Of a DNA stretch of 32,702 bases, positions 22,524 through 30,304 are shown piece after piece (the first letter of the stretch is position 1; each line of letters opens with the position of its first letter). A program made the position numbers and the translations under genes. The notes below the pieces were generated by a model. It saw nothing but the letters and a program-made list of their open reading frames with translations, did not search any database and was not told the DNA's origin. The DNA is from Alphaproteobacteria bacterium. GTDB lineage: Bacteria; Pseudomonadota; Alphaproteobacteria; Micropepsales; Micropepsaceae. Where the stretch lies: contig JAFAVP010000097.1 in the NCBI GenBank assembly GCA_019242395.1, positions 1 through 32,702 of the forward strand, given 5' to 3'.

Positions 22524-24263
22524 ATGCAAACGTCCAGAATAGTCGTAGCTGGCCTGCTGGCCGCATCCGCCATTTGCTCTCTTGCCTATGGCGCAGACGA
22601 ACATGCCGGCATGCCGACGCCGGCAGCCGTAGACTCCGGCATGGCCATGAAGATGACGTTGCCGCCGATGCCGGCCGTCTATCCGCAAGCCGGCAAGCAG
22701 GGTGCGCCGGTGCTCGCCGGTTACGGCGATCACCATCACACGATCACCACGTCAAATCCGCAGGCCCAGGCGTACTTCGATCAGGGCATACGGCTGCTGT
22801 TCGGCTTCAACCATGCCGAAGCCATCCGCTCCTTTCGCGAAGCGGCGAGGCTCGATCCCAATTGCGCCATGTGCTGGTGGGGGGTGGCGTTTGCGCTCGG
22901 CCCGAACATCAACCTGCCGATGCAGCCGGATGCCAATGCTCCCGCCATGGCAGCTGTGCAGATGGCGCGCGCCCTGGAACCGCATGCCTCGCCGGAAGAA
23001 GTGGCGTGGATCGAGGCCCTCGCTACGCGGTACTCCGCCGACCCGAAAGCCGATCGCCACGCACTGGACGAAGCGTTCGCACAGGCAATGGGCAAAGTAT
23101 GGGATCAACATCTGAATGACCTCGACGCGGGCGTGTTCTACGCAGAATCCATGATGGACACGCAGCCGTGGGACTACTGGCAGGAGGATCACACGACACC
23201 GAAGGGCCACGGCGCCGAGATCGATGCCACCTTGGATACCGTGCTCAAACGCGAGCCGCTGCATCCCGGCGCGCTGCATCTTTACATCCACGCCATGGAG
23301 GCTTCGAACACACCGGAACGCGCGGAAGCCGCCGCCGACAAGCTGGAGCCGCTGATGCCCTCGTCAGGGCACATCGTGCACATGCCGTCTCATATTTATT
23401 TTCGAGTAGGACGGTACCGAGATGCGGTTAAAGTGAACACGGCCGCAGCGCTAAAGGACGAGGAATACATCGCAGCCTGTCAGGCGCAGGGGTTCTACCC
23501 CCTCGCCTATTACAGCCACAATATCCACTTCCTCTGGACCTCTTCGGAAATGCTTGGGCGCTATCAGGCTGCGGAAGATGCCGGACAAAGGCTACAACGG
23601 GCAGCAGCGGCTGGCGCGCCGATGGCCGCAGCCATCCCACCCGTGCAACTATACCTGCTGGTGCCAGTCGTCACGGACATCCGGTTCGGAAAATGGGATA
23701 AAGCGTTGGCCGAGAAAATCCCGTCGCCCGATCTGAAGCTCGACCTCGCGATGTCCCACTACGGACGCGCGTTCGCCTATGCCAACAAGCATCAGTATAG
23801 GCGCGCGGCGAAGGAGCGGTCGGCCCTAGCCGCCATGATCGCCAAAAAGGAATTCGCCGAGATCGACGCCTTCCCTGTGCCAGGAACTCAAATGGCACAG
23901 GTCGCGCTGCACCTACTGGATGGTGAGATCGCGCGCATCAAGGGCAGAACCGCCGTCGCACTACATCATTTCAAGACAGCAAACGAACTCTACAAGGCGT
24001 TGCCCTACACCGAGCCTGATTACTGGTATCAGCCAGTCAGTCACATCTACGGCGCCGCGTTGCTTGCCGCAGGGAAACCGGCCGAAGCGGAAGCGGTCTA
24101 CCGCGAAAGCCTCACGGTTCACCGTTTGGATGGGTGGGCGCTCTACGGCCTCGCGCAGGCTCTGGAGGCAGAAGGCAAGACGAAAGAAGCAGCCGACACG
24201 AGGGCGCAATTCACCTCTGTCTGGCAGCTGGCGGATACGAAGCTCACCGCATCGCGCTTTTGA
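22524..24263 (+). CDS. Exported TPR-repeat protein with CxxC and a Met/His-rich N-terminus
   Basis: A 579-residue protein; GGGGAGG (22511-22517) lies 6 bases ahead of the ATG at 22524. Residues 1-24 are a signal peptide. Next comes a Met/His-rich stretch (HAGMP, GMAMKM, PPMP, GDHHHT). TPR-like helical repeats then follow to the end, including AYFDQGIRLLFGFNHAEAIRSF with PNCAMCWWG, ALHLYIHAMEAS, GHIVHMPSHIYFRVGRYRDA and YGAALLAAGKPAEAEAVYRES. The family is widespread but uncharacterised as far as I recall. Its position beside ctaA and ahead of a multicopper oxidase hints at copper or respiratory metabolism; this is inference. Confidence 0.8.
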   Translation: MQTSRIVVAGLLAASAICSLAYGADEHAGMPTPAAVDSGMAMKMTLPPMPAVYPQAGKQGAPVLAGYGDHHHTITTSNPQAQAYFDQGIRLLFGFNHAEAIRSFREAARLDPNCAMCWWGVAFALGPNINLPMQPDANAPAMAAVQMARALEPHASPEEVAWIEALATRYSADPKADRHALDEAFAQAMGKVWDQHLNDLDAGVFYAESMMDTQPWDYWQEDHTTPKGHGAEIDATLDTVLKREPLHPGALHLYIHAMEASNTPERAEAAADKLEPLMPSSGHIVHMPSHIYFRVGRYRDAVKVNTAAALKDEEYIAACQAQGFYPLAYYSHNIHFLWTSSEMLGRYQAAEDAGQRLQRAAAAGAPMAAAIPPVQLYLLVPVVTDIRFGKWDKALAEKIPSPDLKLDLAMSHYGRAFAYANKHQYRRAAKERSALAAMIAKKEFAEIDAFPVPGTQMAQVALHLLDGEIARIKGRTAVALHHFKTANELYKALPYTEPDYWYQPVSHIYGAALLAAGKPAEAEAVYRESLTVHRLDGWALYGLAQALEAEGKTKEAADTRAQFTSVWQLADTKLTASRF

Positions 24264-24269
24264 GCTGAT

Positions 24270-24509
24270 ATGGCGCTGCAGCCTCGTACAAAGAAATTGG
24301 TTGGCGTGATCACAACCCTCGCTTGGCTGGTGGTGTACATTATTCTTGCATGGGGCATAGGCATTCGCTTGCTGCCACACGCAGGCGGATTCGTGAAGTT
24401 CGCCTACTATGCTGTTGCAGGAATGGCGTGGATCGTTCCAGTCGGCCTGATGCTGCCGTGGATGTCGCGTGTGCCTGAGCAGAAGCCTGGCAGACATGGT
24501 AGGCCATAG
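24270..24509 (+). CDS. DUF2842 small membrane protein
   Basis: A 79-residue protein with two membrane helices (about 9-33 and 40-65): KKLVGVITTLAWLVVYIILAWGIG and FAYYAVAGMAWIVPVGLMLPWM, the pattern of DUF2842, a family largely confined to Alphaproteobacteria. Function is unknown. It starts 6 bases after the TPR gene and is probably co-transcribed with it. Confidence 0.8.
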   Translation: MALQPRTKKLVGVITTLAWLVVYIILAWGIGIRLLPHAGGFVKFAYYAVAGMAWIVPVGLMLPWMSRVPEQKPGRHGRP

Positions 24510-24710
24510 ACCAGGTACACCTTTGCGGACGTAGCCGAACGCCAACGGTTCGACATCAATGGCTGGTCATTAGCATGTGGCATCGCAGGTGCGCTAATTG
24601 GCGCGAGTTACAACCGCGACGGCCACGTGAAACGGATGCGGCTGTGCGGATACGCGAAGGCTTGGTTCCAGCGGCACGCGGGGTGCGCCAGCTTGCGGGT
24701 TGGGCACCCG
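24510..24710. other. 201-bp gap with no recognised feature
   Basis: The region lies between the convergent DUF2842 and multicopper oxidase genes. No convincing gene, repeat or strong terminator hairpin was seen. Short GC-rich inverted segments near 24680-24715 are too weak to call. Confidence 0.4.
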
Positions 24711-26453
24711 CTATCTTGAAGCTCTAGCCTGTCTCGACCCGCCCCCGCCGGAATCTGCCTGCGGTACACGGGCGGCATACTTCGCTTTGCTGCCAACTGT
24801 CTTTGGGAGCACACGGATGATTGCCATCATACCACCGTCTTCATGGTCCAGAATGTGGCAGTGGTAGACGAAATCGCCCGTCACCGCGCCCCGGAAATCC
24901 ATGCGGACCTTGATGCTCGGATATTTCTTGCTGACGCCATCCCAGTACGGCACCTGGTAGGTGTCGTAAAACTGCCGGGCTTCTTTGCTGACCGGTTTTC
25001 CATTCACCTCCAGCAACAGAAAATGAATCTGGTGTATATGGAATTCGTGCAGTTCGACCGTGCGGTTCTCGATGATCCAGTCCTCTACCGCCCCGCGCGT
25101 GGTGGTAATTGATGGAGGATTATTCGGGTCATAGAGCACTGGCGTTTCTCCATCTACGGTGATGAAGAAGAGCATGTGCTCGATTTCAGGCCTTCGCTTT
25201 CCTTGCGGTGGCTGCCGCCGGTTTTGCGCGAACACTTCCGAGAAGAACAGCTTCCGCTTGGCGGTCACCTTCGCATATGCCAGCTCTTCGAACCGCTGCG
25301 GGCGGGGAGCGGCACTTGGCGCGGGCATATTCCTCAGGTGGGGAGCTTTCGCGCTCGTCTGAACGATGGCCATCTGCCGGGCCGGCAGATAATCGCCGGC
25401 GGGGCCGCTATCGATGTGGTTGGTGATTAAAGCCGCCTGTTTTACCGTGCTATCCGGGGCTGTGACCACCGCTTCCACACGCCCGCCAGGCGGAATGAGG
25501 AGGTGATTTTCCGTAATGACTGTTCCCTGACGTTTGCCGTCCTGCGATCCGGTGGGAACACCGTCTAGGGCCACGACCTGCAGCGGTTGTGCCTTTCCAT
25601 CATACAGGAGTTGCAGGTCGAGAATGGAGTTGGCTGTAGCGTTGGCAATTCGCCAGAATTCTTTCTTCCCGGCCTGCATTTTCATGACCGCGGGAGTGTA
25701 GTGAGGCCAAATGAGAGGGACATAATTGATCGATAGATCCCAGAAAGGCGCCGGGCCTGGGCTGGTGTTGGGTCCTCCCGTGCCAATAACTGCAGAGAGC
25801 GGCTGATCACGCAGAACCAGCAATCTTTCCGGCAATCCGGCCACGATCGGTTGAAGGTTTTCAATGCCTTCGACGACAATCGCCCCAGACGCTCCCCCCT
25901 GAACGTGCGGCGAAGATACGCCGTGAATGTGTGGGTGATACCAGTATAGCCCCGGAGGTTCGTTGGGGGGGATTTTGATCTTGTACTGAAAGGTCTGTCC
26001 AGAATTGATCAGTGTACGAACGACTTCGTCGCTGTGGCACCGGGGCGAGGCGTTTATGCCATGGAAGTGCATATTGGTCGATGTCAATGTCATTTGACGG
26101 GCGCCGCACTTCACGCCGCTCTTATTTGTCATGACCTCCGATCCGCCTCCCGGTACAGTGGGAAGCATGTTGGTCAGGCTGACAATGATCGTGTCGCCGG
26201 GATTTACGTGCAGCGTCGGAGATTCCGCACCGTCGGCCGTTTGGAAGCAGAACAGGGTCAGGCCCGTATCCCCGACCGTGGTATAGTAGTTGAGCGCGAC
26301 ATTCAGCGTTCCATTGCTGCTGAACAGATCGGGGGGCGGCGTTACTTCATCCCCCGGCGTGCCACGGGCGCAAGGGTTTTGGGACCCAGCATATCCGGGA
26401 GTGGCAAACGCCAGTCCCGCCAACACCAGCAGAGAGCTGATAATGCGTCCCAT
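24711..26453 (-). CDS. Secreted multicopper oxidase
   Basis: A 580-residue three-cupredoxin-domain oxidase with a signal peptide (about 1-22). All four copper-ligand motifs are present: NMHFHG (128-132), WYHPHIHG (171-178), HEFHIHQIHF (469-478) and YHCHILDHEDGGMM (530-543). The type 1 cysteine is C532 and the axial methionine M542. It couples oxidation of a substrate, either an organic compound or Cu(I)/Mn(II), to reduction of O2 to water; the substrate is not readable. The ATG at 26453 is chosen because GGGAGGG lies 7 bases before it; the GTG at 26459 is too close. It lies 57 bases downstream of the kelch gene. Confidence 0.92.
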   Translation of the reverse strand: MGRIISSLLVLAGLAFATPGYAGSQNPCARGTPGDEVTPPPDLFSSNGTLNVALNYYTTVGDTGLTLFCFQTADGAESPTLHVNPGDTIIVSLTNMLPTVPGGGSEVMTNKSGVKCGARQMTLTSTNMHFHGINASPRCHSDEVVRTLINSGQTFQYKIKIPPNEPPGLYWYHPHIHGVSSPHVQGGASGAIVVEGIENLQPIVAGLPERLLVLRDQPLSAVIGTGGPNTSPGPAPFWDLSINYVPLIWPHYTPAVMKMQAGKKEFWRIANATANSILDLQLLYDGKAQPLQVVALDGVPTGSQDGKRQGTVITENHLLIPPGGRVEAVVTAPDSTVKQAALITNHIDSGPAGDYLPARQMAIVQTSAKAPHLRNMPAPSAAPRPQRFEELAYAKVTAKRKLFFSEVFAQNRRQPPQGKRRPEIEHMLFFITVDGETPVLYDPNNPPSITTTRGAVEDWIIENRTVELHEFHIHQIHFLLLEVNGKPVSKEARQFYDTYQVPYWDGVSKKYPSIKVRMDFRGAVTGDFVYHCHILDHEDGGMMAIIRVLPKTVGSKAKYAARVPQADSGGGGSRQARASR

Positions 26454-26475
26454 TTTCACACCCTCCCAAAATTGA

Positions 26476-26505
26476 GGCGCGCCAATGGTCGTGCCATGGC
26501 GCGCC
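26476..26505 (-). other. Strong hairpin between the kelch and multicopper oxidase genes
   Basis: GGCGCGCC (26476-26483), a bulged A, ATGG, loop TCGTG, then CCAT and GGCGCGCC (26494-26505): 12 paired bases in the 51-bp intercistronic gap. There is no good T-run in the minus-strand direction, so it may be an RNA processing or stability element, or a partial terminator that sets unequal expression. Confidence 0.6.
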
Positions 26506-26510
26506 CGTCC

Positions 26511-27959
26511 TTAGTTCACTGTGATAGACACTGGGTCCGAAGGGATGCCGTTCGCCACAACCACGAGGCTGCTTGCCCCCGTTTCGATACCCGACGGAAC
26601 ATCGAAATTGGTCGACACTGTCGCGTTACCAGTTGCCACGCCCATCGTGCTGTGATCGTGCGTCCGGGCATAGAAGACATGACCAGATGCGTTGTTTGTG
26701 ATGCGCACCAGTGGATAGTTGGTGTACGTCATCAACTCGTCACCGAACCCATTCGCCTGGGACAGTCCGTTAAACTGCGTACCCGAAATCTGGTAGGTTG
26801 AACCGCGCTTCACGCTGGACGGGGCGCTGCTGATGGTTGGCTGCCAAGCTGCCTTATACGTGCCGCTTGCCTGGTACACCGCGTCGCCGCCAAGCAGGAC
26901 TTCGCCGCTCGGCAGAATCATCAAGCTCTCCCCGCAGATACAAGCGGATTGCGCATTGAGCTTCTTGCCATCGAATTCGTAGGCGGTGCCACTATTTCCT
27001 GCGACGAGAACGTTGCCGTTCGGCAGCAACGAGGCGAAGCTGTCGCCCGCGTCATCTCCGCTTGGAAAATCGGGGCCGGCTGTCCAGCTATTCAAGTCGG
27101 GATGGTAGACCGCAGTATGCCCCCGGTCGGAGCCGCTGCAGGGCTCTCCACCGTTACAGGCGCCTGTCGCGAAGACAGTGCCATCCGGGCGCAGGATCGC
27201 CGGCCCAGTCTCCCCGGGCGGATGATAGCATTTTTGCTTCTTTCCATAGGTGACACAATCGCAGCACGGCGGAGACTTCAACGAAGAGGGCGTCTGCCCT
27301 GCGTCCTGCCAAATCCCATTGGCGGGGAAATAGCGCTCCGTATGGGGAGCATCCTTGACGTCCACAACCAACAGGCTGCCGTCGGGCAACAGTACCGGGC
27401 CTTCTTCGGAGTTGAAATCATTCTTCCCCTTGGTCGACAGTGCTGTCCAGGTCATTGTGGAAGGATCCAGCGCCGCCATACGCGTGTTCAACTTGTCCAG
27501 GACGAAATAGCGGCCGTCGGCCAGCACACCCGCGCCGGAGTCGCCGATGTAATGCCATTTCGGCGGGGGGTTCAGCTTCGTCCACGTGTTTTTCGTGGGA
27601 TCGTAGATTTCGCCGCGATTGGTAAGTTCAAAATTTCCAAAGGTGTACTCGCCGCCCTGGACGACCACCCGCCCATCAGCCAGCACTGCGGATGAAAAGG
27701 CGTATGGACCATAGTCGGAGGGCAAATCCGCGGCCCGGCTCCAGGTTCCGTTCACATAGCTGCCCTTGTTGTCCGGCGTCAGAATGTACCAATGTGTTTC
27801 CGTAAAGGATTGGCCAAGCACCCGGCCATCGGTTAGTTGAAAGGCGATATCGACCCCTTCGGGCGCCTGATTCTTCAGATTGACGATCGTGCCCGCGCTC
27901 GCCGTTCCGGCCAGAAGACACAAACCCATTCCGGCAAACACCAGACTTCTGCCGAACAT
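26511..27959 (-). CDS. Secreted kelch/galactose-oxidase-like beta-propeller with C-terminal Ig-like domain
   Basis: A 482-residue protein: signal peptide (about 1-22), then repeated LADGRVVVQGG / LLPDGSLLVVD / LRPDGTVFATGA / LLPNGNVLVAGN / LPSGEVLLGGD strands, each a propeller blade. A C-terminal domain (about 380-482) with TYQISGTQFNG, YPLVRITN and ARTHDHSTMGV resembles the domain after the propeller of galactose and glyoxal oxidases. The Tyr-His pair that binds copper in those enzymes (YHS) seems replaced by GDS at GDSFASLLP, so copper-radical activity is doubtful. Cysteines cluster at PPCCDCVTYGKKQKC, GACNGGEPC and SACICG. It is directly upstream of the multicopper oxidase. Confidence 0.8.
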   Translation of the reverse strand: MFGRSLVFAGMGLCLLAGTASAGTIVNLKNQAPEGVDIAFQLTDGRVLGQSFTETHWYILTPDNKGSYVNGTWSRAADLPSDYGPYAFSSAVLADGRVVVQGGEYTFGNFELTNRGEIYDPTKNTWTKLNPPPKWHYIGDSGAGVLADGRYFVLDKLNTRMAALDPSTMTWTALSTKGKNDFNSEEGPVLLPDGSLLVVDVKDAPHTERYFPANGIWQDAGQTPSSLKSPPCCDCVTYGKKQKCYHPPGETGPAILRPDGTVFATGACNGGEPCSGSDRGHTAVYHPDLNSWTAGPDFPSGDDAGDSFASLLPNGNVLVAGNSGTAYEFDGKKLNAQSACICGESLMILPSGEVLLGGDAVYQASGTYKAAWQPTISSAPSSVKRGSTYQISGTQFNGLSQANGFGDELMTYTNYPLVRITNNASGHVFYARTHDHSTMGVATGNATVSTNFDVPSGIETGASSLVVVANGIPSDPVSITVN

Positions 27960-28034
27960 CCCTGCACCCCTTTTTCAAAAGCGGCCGGACATTACAGAAG
28001 GTCCACGACCAAAGCTAGCCCATTGGGGGGGCGC

Positions 28035-30155
28035 TTACTCTCCAGCTTCCAACAACAGGAGAAGCAGGGAGCGGCCGCTCACTTCATAAATATCCGCAAA
28101 GGAAAAGGTTCGGGCCCCGTCGTGTTCGGGCACGTTCGTGTCCAGGAGCAGCTGCCACGCACGTCCTCCCGGACTTTCCGGGAAGGCAAAACGCACGACG
28201 TCGTGATATCCGTTGAGAACCATCAAAAGAGTAGCATTCTGCCCACGCCTTCGAATTCCTGTGGTCTGAGCGCGGCCATCCATGAGCATGCCAAAACATT
28301 TCATGTTCGCATCCTCCCACTCCTCCTGGAGCATCTCGAAGCCGTTTGCGTTAATCCAGGTTACGTCCTTTACCCCCAATTCCTCGTTGTACTCTCCAGT
28401 GAAAAAACGGTTGCGGCGGAGTATTGGATACTTGTGCCGCAATGCGATCAAGGTTTGTACGAAGCGGACCTGCGCGCGAGCGTCGCCACCAAGTTCCCAA
28501 TCGAGCCAGCTGATCTCGTTGTCCTGGCAATAGGCGTTGTTGTTACCGTTTTGGGTGCGGCCGAATTCGTCTCCTGCCAGCAGCATCGGAGTGCCCTGCG
28601 CAAGCAGTAATGTGGCCAGCACATTGCGCATCTGCCGCCTACGAAGCGCGGTAATGCTGGGATCGTCTGTCTGCCCCTCTGCTCCACAATTCCATGAACG
28701 GTTGTCCGAGTTTCCGTCCCGATTGTCCTCGCCGTTCTCTTGGTTGTGCTTCTCATTGTAGCTCACGAGGTCATTCAACGTAAAACCATCGTGCGCAGTG
28801 ACGAAATTGACGGACGCCCACGGCTTCCGCCCTTCCCGGCTGAAAATCTCTGCGGACGCACAAAGCCGGGCAGCCAGAACATTGGCCGGTGCCTCTTCGC
28901 GCCAAAAATCCCGGACTGTGTCCCGGAATTTGTCGTTCCATTCCGCCCACCCTGGCGGAAACCCCCCGACCTGATATCCCCCTGGTCCGCAGTCCCACGG
29001 CTCTGCAATCAGTTTGACCGTGCCGATCACCGGGTCCTGCGATACGGCTTTCAGAAATCCACTCTGCTCGTCGAAGCCATAGTGCTCGCGCGCGAGGATC
29101 GTGCCCAGGTCAAAACGGAATCCATCCACGCGCATCTCCTCGACCCAGTAGCGCAGACTATCCATGACCATCTGTATGACGCGCGGATGGCTGAGATTGA
29201 CAGTGTTCCCCGTGCCCGTATCGTTGATATAGTGTCGGGGATTGTCGGGAAGCAGCCGGTAGTAGCTCGCATTGTCGACACCCTTGAACGAAAGCGTAGG
29301 CCCGAGTTCGTTACCTTCCGCGGTGTGATTGTAGACGACGTCCAGGATCACTTCGAGACCGGCTTCATGGTAGCGGGCGACCATCTCCTTGAATTCCCGC
29401 AAGGAATTGGGGACATCAGCGGCATAGCGAGGATCTGGCGCGAAGAATCCGATGCTGTTGTAGCCCCAATAATTGCAGAGCCCTCTCTCGAGCAGATAGT
29501 TGTCATCGACAAACGTGTGGATCGGAAGCAGTTCGACTGAGGTCACGCCCAGCGACTTGATATAGGCCACGACTTCCGGCGCCCCGAAGCCTGCATAGGT
29601 ACCGCGCAAGTGTTCTGGTACCTGAGGGTGGAGCTTCGTAAAGCCTTTGATATGCGCTTCATAAAGAATGGTGCGGTCCCATGGAACTGATCGGCCTTCA
29701 GGACCGCGGCGCCAGTCGAAATTGGGATCCACCACAACACACCGGGGCACGAAAGGGGCGCTATCCCGGTCATCGAAGGTGAGATCATCGCCGGATTCCA
29801 TCCGGTATCCGAACACGGCCGGATTCCACGCAAGCTGACCTGCGTGTGCACGGGCATAGGGATCCAGCACGAGCTTGTTTGGGTTGAATCGGTGACCGGC
29901 CGCAGGCTCATACGGCCCGTGTATGCGATAACCATAGAAGGTGGCGGGGCCGACGTCGGGCAGATACCCGTGGAATATCTGGTTCGTATATTCGGGGAGT
30001 TCCACGCGTTCGACTTCTTTCTCGCCGTCGCCCGCAAAAATGCAGACTTCCACCTTGCTCGCATTGGCGGAAAACAGCGCGAAGTTGGTGCCATTGCCGT
30101 CCCAGGTCGCGCCAAGGGGATGCGGTAAACCTTCGCGAATCCGTGAGATGGTCAA
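28035..30155 (-). CDS. glgX: Glycogen debranching enzyme
   Basis: Cleaves alpha-1,6 branches of phosphorylase-trimmed glycogen. The 706 residues have an N-terminal CBM48 region (PLGATWDGNGTNFALFSANA), then a GH13 barrel. The catalytic residues are visible in DGFRFDLG (nucleophile Asp), LIAEPWD (acid Glu) and FVTAHDGFTLNDLVSY (transition-state Asp), with VVYNHTAEG for conserved region I. The start is an uncommon TTG at 30155, supported by GAGGG a few bases upstream and by the N-terminus matching the family. No other glycogen genes are nearby. The kelch gene follows after 75 bp on the same strand. Confidence 0.95.
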   Translation of the reverse strand: MTISRIREGLPHPLGATWDGNGTNFALFSANASKVEVCIFAGDGEKEVERVELPEYTNQIFHGYLPDVGPATFYGYRIHGPYEPAAGHRFNPNKLVLDPYARAHAGQLAWNPAVFGYRMESGDDLTFDDRDSAPFVPRCVVVDPNFDWRRGPEGRSVPWDRTILYEAHIKGFTKLHPQVPEHLRGTYAGFGAPEVVAYIKSLGVTSVELLPIHTFVDDNYLLERGLCNYWGYNSIGFFAPDPRYAADVPNSLREFKEMVARYHEAGLEVILDVVYNHTAEGNELGPTLSFKGVDNASYYRLLPDNPRHYINDTGTGNTVNLSHPRVIQMVMDSLRYWVEEMRVDGFRFDLGTILAREHYGFDEQSGFLKAVSQDPVIGTVKLIAEPWDCGPGGYQVGGFPPGWAEWNDKFRDTVRDFWREEAPANVLAARLCASAEIFSREGRKPWASVNFVTAHDGFTLNDLVSYNEKHNQENGEDNRDGNSDNRSWNCGAEGQTDDPSITALRRRQMRNVLATLLLAQGTPMLLAGDEFGRTQNGNNNAYCQDNEISWLDWELGGDARAQVRFVQTLIALRHKYPILRRNRFFTGEYNEELGVKDVTWINANGFEMLQEEWEDANMKCFGMLMDGRAQTTGIRRRGQNATLLMVLNGYHDVVRFAFPESPGGRAWQLLLDTNVPEHDGARTFSFADIYEVSGRSLLLLLLEAGE

Positions 30156-30304
30156 GTTGCCCTCGTCGCCGCCAGCCCTCGCGGTGGCAAGTCAACGAAC
30201 ACAACCGCCTCCTGTTCCGGTAAGAATTCGGAGAAATTGGCGAGTTGCAATCATAGGCGTAGCGGAAGCCGCAATTAAGATCCGCTTATGCTGCAGCGGC
30301 CCCC

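Noticed and set aside
22430-22573. N-terminal extension of ctaA
   Set aside because: It would overlap the start and ribosome-binding site of the divergent TPR gene, and Cox15 proteins normally begin shortly before the first helix.
26511-27959. Active galactose oxidase
   Set aside because: The copper-binding Tyr-His pair appears to be replaced by Gly-Asp, so only the fold is claimed.
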